Source of the DNA: an uncultured Bacilli bacterium
Lineage (GTDB): Bacteria > Bacillota_I > Bacilli_A > RF39 > UBA660
DNA: 64,000 nucleotides
Assembly (NCBI GenBank): GCA_934167465.1
Contig: CAKPKR010000002.1
Location: 186,001 to 250,000, forward strand
Reading direction: 5' to 3'
The translations under genes and the position numbers were made by a program. This document shows positions 45,446-54,616 of the stretch, in pieces. The notes beneath the pieces were generated by a model. The model saw only the letters and a program-made list of their open reading frames with translations, was not told where the DNA came from and made no database searches. Numbering within the stretch: the stretch's first letter is position 1; every line of letters starts with the position of its first letter.

Positions 45446-46468
45446 TTATTTAATTAATGATTTTGAAATTGTTATTACAGGACGGATGCCTAAATCGATA
45501 TAGTCAGCACTACTATTACTTAAGTAGCCACGTCTAGACACAACCCACATATCCGAACCTTTACCAACCATTCCATATATTGTTGACGTCCAATAACCAT
45601 AAGTTGCTGGATCATTGTTTAAACATTTCCAATCATTTGATCCTTCTTTGCAATATGTATGATCATATAGCCATCCCATTGCTCCTGTATTGTTACAATA
45701 TGGCATTCCCTCTATATCAAGTTTTTTAGATTCCAAACAATACATTCTGCCATCTTGTTTCCAATCTGTTTTTCCTGTTATTTCATTTATTTCTTCCGCT
45801 GTTACTAATCTTGGTACACTTTTCCAATTATTTTCTGTTATTAATTTATTTACTACTGGAGCAACATTACTGTCTTTATAAACAACATTCCTTTTATTTG
45901 AATTCCAAGCTACTTTAGGTGTCGTATTATGATCTAATATCATATTTACAGTTGATGCATCTTCATTATCATTAAATACATACCATTTCATACATCCTGT
46001 CTTAGTTCCCGTTGTACTTACTGCTTCACTTTCTTCACATATCTCTCCACTTACTGGATTATAATAGATAGCATAACCATTTTCATATTTTTTCTTATTT
46101 GTTGATTTAGTTGCTACTCCATTTTCTACTACATATTCTCCTATTCCAAATATGTAATTTTTTACTATTCCGTTTTCTATATAAACATTTCCATTTTCAG
46201 GTTCTTGTCCTTTTACTTCTACCCCTAAACTTTTTAATTCATCTACTGAATGGACTCCATCTACTATACTTTCTTTTGATGAATCCACTTCATTTAACAT
46301 TACTTGATTTTCTATTGCTTCTTTATATCCATTAGCTGATTGTTCAGCTGATCCTTTCTTTGATTCTTCGATTACATTTAAAATTATTGGTGTTGCAATT
46401 AGTGCTATCACAGCTAATATTACGATAACTGCTAACAACTCAATAAGTGTAAATCCTTGTTTTTTCAT
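45446..46468 (-). CDS. type IV pilin-like protein
   Basis: The 340-residue product has a classic prepilin leader, MKKQG^FTLIELLAVIVILAV, with the conserved Glu5 and a long hydrophobic helix, then a Lys/Glu/Ser section (NVIEESKKGSAEQSANGYKE). A large Cys-containing C-terminal domain follows (EICEES, GCMKWYVFND, YCLESKK, YWTSTIYGMVGKGSDMWVVS). Much longer than typical ComGC, it looks like a minor pilin with a C-terminal binding or display domain. A prepilin peptidase is not in the window. Confidence 0.8.
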   Translation of the reverse strand: MKKQGFTLIELLAVIVILAVIALIATPIILNVIEESKKGSAEQSANGYKEAIENQVMLNEVDSSKESIVDGVHSVDELKSLGVEVKGQEPENGNVYIENGIVKNYIFGIGEYVVENGVATKSTNKKKYENGYAIYYNPVSGEICEESEAVSTTGTKTGCMKWYVFNDNEDASTVNMILDHNTTPKVAWNSNKRNVVYKDSNVAPVVNKLITENNWKSVPRLVTAEEINEITGKTDWKQDGRMYCLESKKLDIEGMPYCNNTGAMGWLYDHTYCKEGSNDWKCLNNDPATYGYWTSTIYGMVGKGSDMWVVSRRGYLSNSSADYIDLGIRPVITISKSLIK

Positions 46469-46589
46469 ACTACTTCACTACTACCTTTCTATCTTATTAT
46501 ATAATAAACGTATTACATATTGCAAGACAATATTTTTTTATTTACATCTTTTTATTATTATAAACATTATAAAAAAAACAATACAAAAA

Positions 46590-46616
46590 AAGTAGAACAA
46601 TATCTACCTTTTATAT
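46590..46616 (-). terminator. terminator of the infB operon
   Basis: GTAGATATTGTTCTAC followed by seven T on the minus strand lies just after the 64-residue ORF at the operon end. Confidence 0.75.
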
Positions 46617-46623
46617 AAGTATA

Positions 46624-46818
46624 TTACTTTGTTTTTTTGTAAACCTTATTTTCTTTTGACTCTTGATTATCCTCAATTCCCCACATTCTTTTAATAGTAC
46701 TTTTTAACCTCTCAGGATCATAATAGCCGCCAGGCCAATTACCATAAGGTATTATTTTATCTTTAGGAGTACGTATACTATCACATGGGGTAATAAAAAT
46801 CGGATCTTTTCTCATCAT
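46624..46818 (-). CDS. small protein at the end of the infB operon
   Basis: The 64-residue product contains DPIFITPCDSIRTPKDKIIP and NWPGGYYDPERL; the C-terminus is Lys/Glu/Asn-rich. The ATG is next to the infB stop and a terminator follows, so it is part of the operon. No family recognised. Confidence 0.5.
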   Translation of the reverse strand: MMRKDPIFITPCDSIRTPKDKIIPYGNWPGGYYDPERLKSTIKRMWGIEDNQESKENKVYKKTK

Positions 46819-48891
46819 TTATCTCTCAACCTCCACTAATTCATATGCTTCAATAATATCTCCAACTTTGATATCATTAAAATTTTCAACAGTAATACCG
46901 CATTCTAAGCCTTTTTTAACTTCTTTAGCTTGGTCTTTCTCTCTTTGAATAGAATTAATATTACCATCATAAATAACAACACTATCTCTTAAAATTCTAG
47001 CTTTAGCATCTTTTTTAATAACACCATCATTTACATAAGAACCAGCTATAACACCAACTTTAGAAAATTTAAATAATTGTCTTACTTCAGCATTACCAAT
47101 TACTTTTTCTTCATATATTGGCTCAAGCATACCTTTCATAGCTGCTTCCATTTCCTCAACAACTTTATAAATAATGTTATATAATCTTATTTCAACACCT
47201 TGTTCTGTAGCATAATCTTTAATTGTATTATTTGGTCTAACATTGAATCCAATTAGAATTGCATTAGAAGCTTTTGCTAAAACAATATCGCTTTCTGTAA
47301 TAGCCCCAACACTACTTCTAATTACTTTAATTCTAACGTCTTCAACTTCAATCTTTTCTAAAGAATTTTTAACTGCTTCTGCTGAACCATGAACATCAGC
47401 CTTAATAATAACATTTATCTCTTTTAGACCTTCTTCAATTTTTCCAAACAAATCATCTAATGTCACAACAGAAGATTTTTTGTTTTCTTTTTGTTTCTTT
47501 TCTTCTCTTCTTTGTTCACCAATACTTCTAGCTTGTTTTTCATTTTCAAAAGCCATAAACTTATCACCCGACGTTGGAGTATCATTTAATCCCGTAATCT
47601 CAACTGGTAAAGATGGAGTAGCTTCGGTAATTTCTTCACCACGATCATTTCTTAAAGTTCTGACTTTTCCATAAGCAGTTCCAACTACAATTGGATCGCC
47701 TAATCTTAAAGTACCATTTTGAACTAAAACAGTAACAATTGGACCAACTTGTTTATCAAGACGAGACTCAATAACTGTTCCCATTGCATAACGATGTGGA
47801 TTTGCCTTGTAATCTTCCATTTCAGCTACTAACAATAAATTATCTAATAATTCTTCAATACCTGTTCCTTCTTTAGCAGAAATTTGTGTTACTATAATAT
47901 CTCCACCCCAAGATTCAGGTGTTAGTCCAGCTTCTACTAGTTCAGTCATAACTTTATCGATATTAGCACCTGGTTTGTCTATTTTATTAATTGCCACCAT
48001 AATTGGTACATTAGCAGCTTTAGCGTGATCAATTGCTTCTCTAGTTTGAGGCATAACACCATCATCAGCTGCAACAATAATAATTACAATATCAGTTATA
48101 CTTGCTCCCCTTGCTCGCATTTCAGTAAATGCAGCGTGACCTGGAGTATCAATAAATGTAATTGGTTTATCTTTATATTTTATTTGATAAGCACTGATAG
48201 CTTGAGTAATTCCTCCGGCTTCTCCGGCTGCAACATCTGTTTTTCTAATTGTATCTAGTAAAGTTGTCTTACCATGATCAACATGCCCCATAATAGTAAC
48301 AACTGCAGGTCTAGTAACTAAATTTTCTTCGCTATCCATTACTTCATAAGTTTCGAAATTAGCCACATCTTGTGTTTCTTCTTTTTTTAATTCTTTATCA
48401 TAATCCATTACTAACATTTCAGCATTTTCAAAATTAATACTATTATTAACTGTACCTAAAATACCAATTGAAAATAATTTTTTTACTAGTTCAGATCCTG
48501 GAACACCTAACTTATTAGCTAACTCACCAATAGTCATACCTTCTTTGTATAAAACTATTTTATCACTAATAGTATTTGTCATTAATTTTTCTTTATTTTT
48601 ATACATTTCTTTTTTCTTGTTAGCAAAATCTTTTTTATTAACTGTAGGTTTATTTGAAGGTTGTTTTTTTGTTTTAGGGTCTTCCTTTACATATGTTTCC
48701 CCTAATTCATCTAATTCTTCAATCTCTTCTTCATCGGGAATTTGATTAATAACATTATCTAATTCGATAATATCATCTTCGCTTAACATATAATCTTCAC
48801 CAGTAGCGTTAATACCTAATTCCTCACATTTTTTTATGATATCAAATACCTTTTTATTAACATCTAATGCGTATTCTAAAACACTCATCAT
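46819..48891 (-). CDS. infB: translation initiation factor IF-2
   Basis: The 690-residue GTPase has an IF2 N-terminal domain (MTIGELANKLGVPGSELVKKL), G1 GHVDHGKTT, G3 DTPGH, G4 NKID, and domains with FNVRPNNTIKDYATEQGVEI and EVRQLFKFSKVGVIAGSYV. It brings initiator tRNA to the 30S subunit. It follows nusA, ylxR and a deaminase gene; the usual ylxQ (L7Ae family) is absent. Confidence 0.97.
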   Translation of the reverse strand: MMSVLEYALDVNKKVFDIIKKCEELGINATGEDYMLSEDDIIELDNVINQIPDEEEIEELDELGETYVKEDPKTKKQPSNKPTVNKKDFANKKKEMYKNKEKLMTNTISDKIVLYKEGMTIGELANKLGVPGSELVKKLFSIGILGTVNNSINFENAEMLVMDYDKELKKEETQDVANFETYEVMDSEENLVTRPAVVTIMGHVDHGKTTLLDTIRKTDVAAGEAGGITQAISAYQIKYKDKPITFIDTPGHAAFTEMRARGASITDIVIIIVAADDGVMPQTREAIDHAKAANVPIMVAINKIDKPGANIDKVMTELVEAGLTPESWGGDIIVTQISAKEGTGIEELLDNLLLVAEMEDYKANPHRYAMGTVIESRLDKQVGPIVTVLVQNGTLRLGDPIVVGTAYGKVRTLRNDRGEEITEATPSLPVEITGLNDTPTSGDKFMAFENEKQARSIGEQRREEKKQKENKKSSVVTLDDLFGKIEEGLKEINVIIKADVHGSAEAVKNSLEKIEVEDVRIKVIRSSVGAITESDIVLAKASNAILIGFNVRPNNTIKDYATEQGVEIRLYNIIYKVVEEMEAAMKGMLEPIYEEKVIGNAEVRQLFKFSKVGVIAGSYVNDGVIKKDAKARILRDSVVIYDGNINSIQREKDQAKEVKKGLECGITVENFNDIKVGDIIEAYELVEVER

Positions 48892-48895
48892 AATA

Positions 48896-49417
48896 TCACC
48901 TCTTTCTTATTGTTTTTGTAAATTTTTTTTCTTTTTGATTTATTAATTCTTCATATGATAAATATTCAACATTAGCTAAATCAAACATTATTTTTGTTGC
49001 TTCAACATATTGTTTTTTTGAGTACATTTTGTGATATACAACTTTTTTAATTTTATTTTGAATAATTAATTTGGCGCATTCAGTACAAGGAAATAATGTA
49101 ACATACAAAGTAGATCCTTCTAATCTTGATTTATTGCCAGAAAAATTTGATATTGCATTAGCCTCAGCGTGAACAACAAAAGTATTTTTAATTTCTAATA
49201 TATTTCCTGTTTGTTCACCAATACTATCCCAAGGAAATAGATCATCATCCATTCCTATTGGTGCACCATTATATCCTATTGATAATATCTTGTTTTCAGA
49301 ATCTACTAAAGCTGCTCCTACTTGTGTTTTAGGATCTTTGCTTCTTTTAGCTGCTAAAAATGCAATGTTCATAAATAATTCTTCATATGATATATAATCT
49401 TCTCTTTTTCCTGGCAT
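48896..49417 (-). CDS. dCMP/cytidine-type deaminase (ComEB-like)
   Basis: The 173-residue protein has the zinc-dependent deaminase motifs HAEANAISNF (HAE) and PCTECAKLII (PCxxC), with KDPKTQVGAALVDSENKILSIGYNGAP typical of deoxycytidylate deaminases. It makes dUMP from dCMP for dTTP synthesis, as in the ComEB family. GGAGTG precedes the ATG at 49417. It sits inside the nusA-infB operon between ylxR and infB, an unusual insertion. Confidence 0.87.
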   Translation of the reverse strand: MPGKREDYISYEELFMNIAFLAAKRSKDPKTQVGAALVDSENKILSIGYNGAPIGMDDDLFPWDSIGEQTGNILEIKNTFVVHAEANAISNFSGNKSRLEGSTLYVTLFPCTECAKLIIQNKIKKVVYHKMYSKKQYVEATKIMFDLANVEYLSYEELINQKEKKFTKTIRKR

Positions 49418-49428
49418 AAAACACACTC

Positions 49429-49677
49429 CTATAAATTATTCAACTGTTCAAAAACACTATCAGGAACTTCTGTTTCTAATATTTTATTTAATACTTTTGA
49501 TTTTTGAGCTTTTTTAAATACATCTAAATCTTTTTTTAAATAAGCTCCTCTACCATTTTGTTTACCAGTTGTATCAACTATAACATTTCCTTCAGGAGTT
49601 CTTACAACTCTAACTAATTCTTGTTTTGGTAGTTTTTCTCTTGTAATTACACATGTACGTAGTGGTATTTTTTTCAT
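49429..49677 (-). CDS. ylxR: YlxR-family RNA-binding protein
   Basis: The 82-residue protein shows RTCVITREKLPKQELVRVVR and GKQNGRGAYLKKDLDVF, the YlxR (DUF448) signature. It is a small RNA/DNA-associated protein (known as RnpM in B. subtilis, which modulates RNase P) normally encoded between nusA and infB. Confidence 0.93.
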   Translation of the reverse strand: MKKIPLRTCVITREKLPKQELVRVVRTPEGNVIVDTTGKQNGRGAYLKKDLDVFKKAQKSKVLNKILETEVPDSVFEQLNNL

Positions 49678-49687
49678 TTTTTACCTC

Positions 49688-50848
49688 CTATCCTAATACA
49701 TTAATTCCTTCTTCTTTTGCTTGTTCATAAGTTTTAACATCAATCTTATAATGAGTTAAACGAGCAGCTAATTTAACATTAGAGCCTTTTTTACCGATTG
49801 CTAAAGAAAGATTATCATCATTAACTAATACGAATGCTTCTTTTTTCATTTCATCAGTAATAAATACTTGTAAATCTTTAGCTGGACTTAATGCGTTAGC
49901 AATAAATTTAGAGGCATCTTTATCATATGGAATAACATCTATTTTTTCACCATTTAATTCTTCAATTATTCGATTAATTCTTGAACCTCTTTCACCTATA
50001 CAAGAACCTACTGGATCAACTTTATCATTTTCAGAATAAACTGCTATTTTAGTTCTATTTCCAGCATCTCTAGCAACACTATATATCATTATAATTCCTT
50101 CATTTATTTCAGGAATTTCTAATTCAAATAATCTTTTAACAAATCCATAATGAGTTCTTGAAAGTAAGATAACTGGTCCTTTTGAATTACTATCAACTTT
50201 TGTTATATAAACTTTAATTGAAGATCCCATTTTAATTTTTTCATTAGGAATACATTCTGTTTTAGGCAAAATACCTTGTGTTTTTCCTAAATCAATATAA
50301 TAATTTCTTTGATCTTCCATAGCTACTAATCCAACAACCATTTCATCTTGTTTGTCATTAAATTCTTCAATAATAACATTTTTTTCGGCTTCTCTGATTT
50401 TTTGAATTACAACTTGTTTAGCTGTTGCAGCTGCTACTCTACCAAAATCTTTTGGTGTGATTTCTTCTTCAATTGTTTCTCCTAATTGAATATCAGGAAC
50501 TATTTTCCTTGCTTCTTCTAAAGTTAAATGAATTCTTTCATCATAGACAAATGGTAATACTTCACCACCATCATCTTCTTCATCATCTTCATTTATTGTT
50601 GAGAAATCAATATCTGAGAATTTTTTGTATTTGTTTTCTTCTTCTTTATCAACTACAGTTTTATAAGAATAAACATGAATTTCACCTGTTGATCTATTAA
50701 TTTCTACTCTTACATTTGATAATGAATTATAGTTTTTTTTGTATGCTGATGTAAGGGCTAATTCCATTGCATCATAGATAGTATCTTCATCTATACCTTT
50801 TTCTTTAACTAATAAATCTACTGCTTGTTTAAACTTTTTATTTTCCAT
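49688..50848 (-). CDS. nusA: transcription termination/antitermination protein NusA
   Basis: The 386-residue protein starts MENKKFKQAVDLLVKEKGID and has the NusA N-terminal domain, S1 domain and two KH domains (DPVGSCIGERGSRI, LAIGKKGSNVKLAARLTH). The E. coli-type C-terminal acidic repeats are absent, as in other Gram-positive NusA. It binds RNA polymerase and modulates pausing. The ATG at 50848 directly follows rimP with GGTTG as weak site. Confidence 0.96.
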   Translation of the reverse strand: MENKKFKQAVDLLVKEKGIDEDTIYDAMELALTSAYKKNYNSLSNVRVEINRSTGEIHVYSYKTVVDKEEENKYKKFSDIDFSTINEDDEEDDGGEVLPFVYDERIHLTLEEARKIVPDIQLGETIEEEITPKDFGRVAAATAKQVVIQKIREAEKNVIIEEFNDKQDEMVVGLVAMEDQRNYYIDLGKTQGILPKTECIPNEKIKMGSSIKVYITKVDSNSKGPVILLSRTHYGFVKRLFELEIPEINEGIIMIYSVARDAGNRTKIAVYSENDKVDPVGSCIGERGSRINRIIEELNGEKIDVIPYDKDASKFIANALSPAKDLQVFITDEMKKEAFVLVNDDNLSLAIGKKGSNVKLAARLTHYKIDVKTYEQAKEEGINVLG

Positions 50849-50849
50849 T

Positions 50850-51104
50850 TTATTCACAACCTTTCTCTTTTGAACAAACATCTAGTATATAACTTTCTTC
50901 AATTAAATCTGCTTCATCTAATAATGGATTTATTAAATTAGTTACTGTTACACAATCATCTATATCAATAATTCCATTTTTATCAATAACTATCCTTAAA
51001 AAATAGTTACCACTTTCTTTTACATATTCAACACTATCAAGAATATAGTTGTTATCCTCTATTTCTTTTTGAATTAGATTTTTTACTTTTACTTCAATAT
51101 CCAT
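50850..51104 (-). CDS. rimP: short RimP-like ribosome maturation protein
   Basis: The 84-residue protein matches the N-terminal domain of RimP: VKNLIQKEIEDNNYILDSVEYV, NYFLRIVIDKNGIIDIDDCVTVTNLINPLLDE and EESYILDVCSKEKGCE. The usual C-terminal SH3-like domain (about 70 residues) is missing; the frame ends right before nusA. The ATG at 51104 has GGAGGCAAT. Position first in the nusA-infB operon confirms identity; the truncation is natural reduction or decay. Confidence 0.85.
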   Translation of the reverse strand: MDIEVKVKNLIQKEIEDNNYILDSVEYVKESGNYFLRIVIDKNGIIDIDDCVTVTNLINPLLDEADLIEESYILDVCSKEKGCE

Positions 51105-51124
51105 ATTGCCTCCATACATATTTT

Positions 51125-51150
51125 AAAGAGTGGGGTAACCACTCTTTTCT
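51125..51150 (-). promoter_or_regulatory. leader hairpin before rimP-nusA
   Basis: AAGAGTGG-GGTAA-CCACTCTT is a stable hairpin just before the rimP ribosome site. On the minus strand it is not followed by a clean T run, so it may be a leader structure; on the plus strand it is followed by T-rich sequence but has no gene to end. Confidence 0.45.
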
Positions 51151-51249
51151 TTCAAATCAATGTTAGTATAACACACTTTTAGTTTTTTTTAAATAGTTTT
51201 AATATATTTTTATTAAATAAATGTTATAATAGTTATGGAGAGTGAAAAG

Positions 51250-51942
51250 ATGAAAAAATATTTTAAAATTGCTTCTAAAGGTTTTTTTGCTATATTTGCT
51301 TATTTAATTCTAAATAGTATCCAAACATTACCTTTTGAGTTATTTAAGGTTAATATGGATATTGTACCAATATATATCAAAATATTATATTCATTAATTT
51401 ATGAAATATTAATAGCTTGTGTATTGATTCTTATTTATAATAAACAAATTGTTTCAAATTTCAAGGATTTAAAGAAAAATCATAAAAAATATTTTAGTGA
51501 AAATATTAAATATTGGTTAATTGGATTAATGATAATGTACATTTCTAATTTCATAATAATATATGGATTTAAAAATGGAATGGGAGATAATGAAGAAGCA
51601 GTAAGATCATTATTTAGTATTAGTCCTATTTATATTTATATTTCAGCAGTTATTATTGCTCCTATTACTGAGGAATTAATATTTAGACAATCTATCAAAA
51701 ATATTTTTCAAAATAAATATTTGTTTATAATAATGACAGGAATTCTATTTGGATTCGCACATATTGGCTTTAGTGTTAGTTCATTATCTGATTTATTATA
51801 TATAATTCCTTATGGTGCTTTAGGGAGTATGTTTGGAATTATTCTAGAAAAAACAAATAATATTTTTGTTTCAATGGGATTTCATTTAATGCATAATGGA
51901 ATTCTTGTTGGAATTCAATTTTTACTTCTTATTTTTGGATAA
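51250..51942 (+). CDS. CPBP-family intramembrane metalloprotease
   Basis: The 230-residue polytopic protein has about seven hydrophobic helices and the CPBP/Abi motifs: ITEELIFRQSIKN (EExxxR), FGFAHIGFS (FxxxH) and GFHLMHNG (HxxxN). These proteases cleave membrane substrates; in Bacillota they process bacteriocins or act in self-immunity. GGAGAG lies before the ATG at 51250; an in-frame ATG upstream overlaps that site. Confidence 0.88.
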   Translation: MKKYFKIASKGFFAIFAYLILNSIQTLPFELFKVNMDIVPIYIKILYSLIYEILIACVLILIYNKQIVSNFKDLKKNHKKYFSENIKYWLIGLMIMYISNFIIIYGFKNGMGDNEEAVRSLFSISPIYIYISAVIIAPITEELIFRQSIKNIFQNKYLFIIMTGILFGFAHIGFSVSSLSDLLYIIPYGALGSMFGIILEKTNNIFVSMGFHLMHNGILVGIQFLLLIFG

Positions 51943-51993
51943 AGACAAGTAGTCTTTTTCTTTTTTTTGTGCTACAATTAATTAGGTGATGGT

Positions 51994-52866
51994 ATGAAAG
52001 AAAAAAAACCATTTATAAAAAAATTTATTATTTTCTTACTTATATTAATAACTATTGTTAGTTCTACATTATTATATAGTAGATATATTGGAACTAGTGG
52101 AATATTTATTAATGAATACAAAGTAGTAAATAAAAATTTATCAAACGATTTTTATGGTTTAAAAATTGTTCATATAAGTGATCTTCATTATGGAAGAACT
52201 ATTAATAAAAAGGAATTAAATGAATTAGTAAAAAAAATTAATTTAACTAAGCCTGATATTGTAGTTTTAACTGGTGATTTAATTGACAAGGATACTAATT
52301 TAACTGATAAAGATATTAAAATTATAAGTGATGCTTTTAATAAAATAGATGTTACTATTGGTAAATATGCCATCAAAGGTAATCACGATTATAAATTTAA
52401 AAAATGGGATATTTTAATTGAAAATAGTGGTTTTGTTAATTTAAATGATAAATACGAATTAATATTTGCTAACGAAAATGACTATATTTTATTAAGTGGT
52501 ATGAGTACCAATATATATGGTGATTTAAAAGTTAACGATAAATCTAAAATATTTGAAGAATACATTAATAGTAGTGAAATAAAACCTAATTACAGCATTT
52601 TATTAATGCACGAACCTGATTTTGTTGATAATTTTGATTATAATAATTTTAATCTTATTTTAGCAGGACATAGTCACAACGGGCAAGTAAGGCTTCCTAT
52701 AATTGGCGCAATTATTAAACCTAATTATGGAAAAAAATATTATGATCATTATTATAGACTTAAGAATACTGATTTATATGTTTCTAGTGGTTTAGGTGTT
52801 TCTGAAGTTAATTTTAGATTATTCAATAGACCAACATTTAATTTATATCGATTGACCAATAAATAA
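51994..52866 (+). CDS. membrane-anchored metallophosphoesterase
   Basis: The 290-residue protein has an N-terminal TM helix and the calcineurin-like motifs: VHISDLHYG, VVLTGDLID, IKGNHDY, LLMHEPD and LAGHSHNGQ. This set binds two metals. It resembles YaeI/YkuE-type phosphodiesterases that act on lipid headgroups outside the cell. Likely monocistronic or with the CPBP gene 50 bp upstream. Confidence 0.9.
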   Translation: MKEKKPFIKKFIIFLLILITIVSSTLLYSRYIGTSGIFINEYKVVNKNLSNDFYGLKIVHISDLHYGRTINKKELNELVKKINLTKPDIVVLTGDLIDKDTNLTDKDIKIISDAFNKIDVTIGKYAIKGNHDYKFKKWDILIENSGFVNLNDKYELIFANENDYILLSGMSTNIYGDLKVNDKSKIFEEYINSSEIKPNYSILLMHEPDFVDNFDYNNFNLILAGHSHNGQVRLPIIGAIIKPNYGKKYYDHYYRLKNTDLYVSSGLGVSEVNFRLFNRPTFNLYRLTNK

Positions 52867-52888
52867 AGGATATACATTGTATACCCTT

Positions 52889-53095
52889 TTAATTTTTATT
52901 CAATTTTTTTAAATTGTCCATTCTTGTTTTTAAGTCTATATTACTTTGATGCTCAGAATTATATTTATTTAAATTTTTCATATTTTCATTTATTTTACTC
53001 ATTCTATCATTATCAGTTAATCTTATAAAATTAGATTCATTTTGTTTTTGAATTTTTATGAAGCTTTTAGTAAAATCAAAATTATTTTTCATCAA
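52889..53095 (-). CDS. small charged protein, unknown
   Basis: The 68-residue protein is Asn/Lys-rich, with FTKSFIKIQKQNESNFIRL and repeated MKNLNKYN-type helices; it has no motif. The start overlaps the HdeD-like gene stop by 14 bp, suggesting coupling. Confidence 0.45.
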   Translation of the reverse strand: MMKNNFDFTKSFIKIQKQNESNFIRLTDNDRMSKINENMKNLNKYNSEHQSNIDLKTRMDNLKKLNKN

Positions 53096-53654
53096 TTATT
53101 TTAATGTCTTTTTTTATTTCTTTAAATAATTTTTTATATCTAATTTTTTCTATTATATCCATAACTGAATATATAACGATAATTACACCTATAATTTGTG
53201 TTACAATTAAAGTTCCTGATAATGGATTAAATAATAAAACTATTCCTACTATCATTATTACGATTCCAGATATTAATGAAATCATATATGCTTCTGATTT
53301 TTTATCTTGCAGATATTGTAAATACATTAATTTTTCTAAAGCATTAATGATTAAACATACACCTATTACAGCTGGAACTATTTTTCCTATAAATGTTGGT
53401 TCTAAAATTAAAAATAATCCTACTATAAATAATACTACTCCGACAATTAATAATGTTTTAGTAACTGCTAAATCTCTATTTTTAGAATAACTTAAAACAT
53501 TGTTGATTCCAACTACTAATAGTAATATACCAATCATATATGATACTAATACTACGAATCCAGATGGATCAATAAATAGTAATAATCCAATAATAGCAAA
53601 CAATACTGAATAAATCATAGACATCTTATAACTACTTTTAATTAATTCTTGCAT
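53082..53654 (-). CDS. HdeD-like (DUF308) membrane protein
   Basis: The 190-residue protein has six TM helices in a repeated pattern (VLFAIIGLLLFIDPSGF, VGVVLFIVGLFLILEPTF, VIMIVGIVLLFNPLSGT): the DUF308/HdeD repeat with a conserved DP/EP/NP after each first helix. HdeD is linked to acid resistance in E. coli; function here is unknown. A short basic tail ends the protein. Confidence 0.82.
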   Translation of the reverse strand: MQELIKSSYKMSMIYSVLFAIIGLLLFIDPSGFVVLVSYMIGILLLVVGINNVLSYSKNRDLAVTKTLLIVGVVLFIVGLFLILEPTFIGKIVPAVIGVCLIINALEKLMYLQYLQDKKSEAYMISLISGIVIMIVGIVLLFNPLSGTLIVTQIIGVIIVIYSVMDIIEKIRYKKLFKEIKKDIKIIDEK

Positions 53655-53685
53655 TTTATCACTCCTATACTACATATAGTATAGC

Positions 53686-53845
53686 ACATTTTTATAATTA
53701 AAACTATTCTTTTTTAGGTATAATGGTTTAATCTACATTATAATAGATAATAAGAAAAATAATTTTTATTTTATTGCTATTATTTTTGCTTACTTTTCAA
53801 CAATTTTATTTACTTTTAATTTGATTTTATTATTTTTAGTAAATT
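53686..53845. repeat. ~160 bp direct repeat, left copy
   Basis: The sequence from ACATTTTTATAATTAAAACT through TAGATAATAAGAAAAATAAT and CTTACTTTTCAACAATTTTA recurs with few mismatches at about 54280-54440. The two copies flank the third toxin-like locus. No ORF was found in it; an internal TATAAT-like stretch (GGTATAATGG) suggests a promoter. Confidence 0.85.
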
Positions 53846-53983
53846 TATCTTCAATTTATTAAAACGTTTAGTTAAACAATTTATAGAATGCTTGTATAAA
53901 GAACAAATGTTTGCTATAATTATATATAGGAACACTTGATAGTTGGGCGGAGCCAAACTTCTTGAAAGAAGGGAGGCGAGAAT

Positions 53984-54067
53984 ATGAACAAGAAGGATTT
54001 TTTAATTCTATCTCTAGTAATAATTATCTTCCTTTTACTATTCTTACTATTTATAGTATTAATATAA
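53984..54067 (+). CDS. 27-residue hydrophobic peptide, type I toxin-like, locus 3
   Basis: A promoter TTGTAT, 17 bp, TATAAT (near 53917) gives a leader with hairpin CTTCTTGAAAGAAG next to GGGAGG, then ATG and a 27-codon frame, MNKKDFLILS and a hydrophobic run to VLI. The sequence differs from loci 1 and 2 but the size, topology and convergent RNA are the same. The hairpin beside the ribosome site may limit translation. Toxicity is inferred. Confidence 0.6.
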   Translation: MNKKDFLILSLVIIIFLLLFLLFIVLI

Positions 54068-54176
54068 AAGAAATCCACCTAACTCAGCAATGATTTAGGT
54101 GGAACTGATTAAATCGGCAACACTCAACATGCGATATTAAGCGTTCCTTTAATATTTTATGAAGATTTCTTCATCA
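54068..54176 (-). ncRNA. putative antisense antitoxin RNA, locus 3
   Basis: The minus-strand promoter TTGTCA (54206-54211), 17 bp, TATTAT (54183-54188) is followed by GTATATTGATGAAG. The RNA would end at hairpin TCCACCTAA/TTAGGTGGA and T-rich sequence next to the toxin stop. Promoter spacing and start sequence line up with loci 1 and 2. Confidence 0.65.
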
Positions 54177-54279
54177 ATATACATAATAACATAAAAACGG
54201 CTTTTTGACAAGTCGTTTTAAATTTTCACTCAAAAACTTCAATTCTAGTATCCATTTAATGTAAACATCATAAATATCT

Positions 54280-54440
54280 ACATTTTTATAATTAAAACTA
54301 TTCTTTTTAGGTATAATGATTTAATCTACATTATAATAGATAATAAGAAAAATAATTTTTATTTTATTACTATTTTTTTTGCTTACTTTTCAACAATTTT
54401 ATCTACTCTTAACTAAGTTTATTATTTTTTGTAAAATTTT
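54280..54440. repeat. ~160 bp direct repeat, right copy
   Basis: Near-identical to 53686-53845 over its first ~120 bp (one G missing in the T/A run, a few substitutions), then diverging. With the left copy it brackets the toxin locus. Confidence 0.85.
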
Positions 54441-54513
54441 AAGAGAATTTTAAAAGAATGAAAAAGGAAATAAACAAAAAAAACCTTTATAAATAAAAGT
54501 TTAATCTTCATCA

Positions 54514-54590
54514 TGGTGGAGAATAAGGGATTCGAACCCTTGACCTCCACGGTGCAAGCGTGGCGCTCTAGCCAACTGAGCTAATTCCCC
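54514..54590 (-). tRNA. tRNA-Ala (anticodon TGC)
   Basis: The minus strand begins GGGGAATTAGCTCAGTTGG, has anticodon loop CTTGCAC between CCACG and CGTGG (anticodon TGC), T-loop GTTCGAATCC and ends CTCCACCA with CCA encoded. All four stems pair. Confidence 0.97.
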
Positions 54591-54616
54591 ATGACAACAA
54601 AAAAATTATAGCATAC

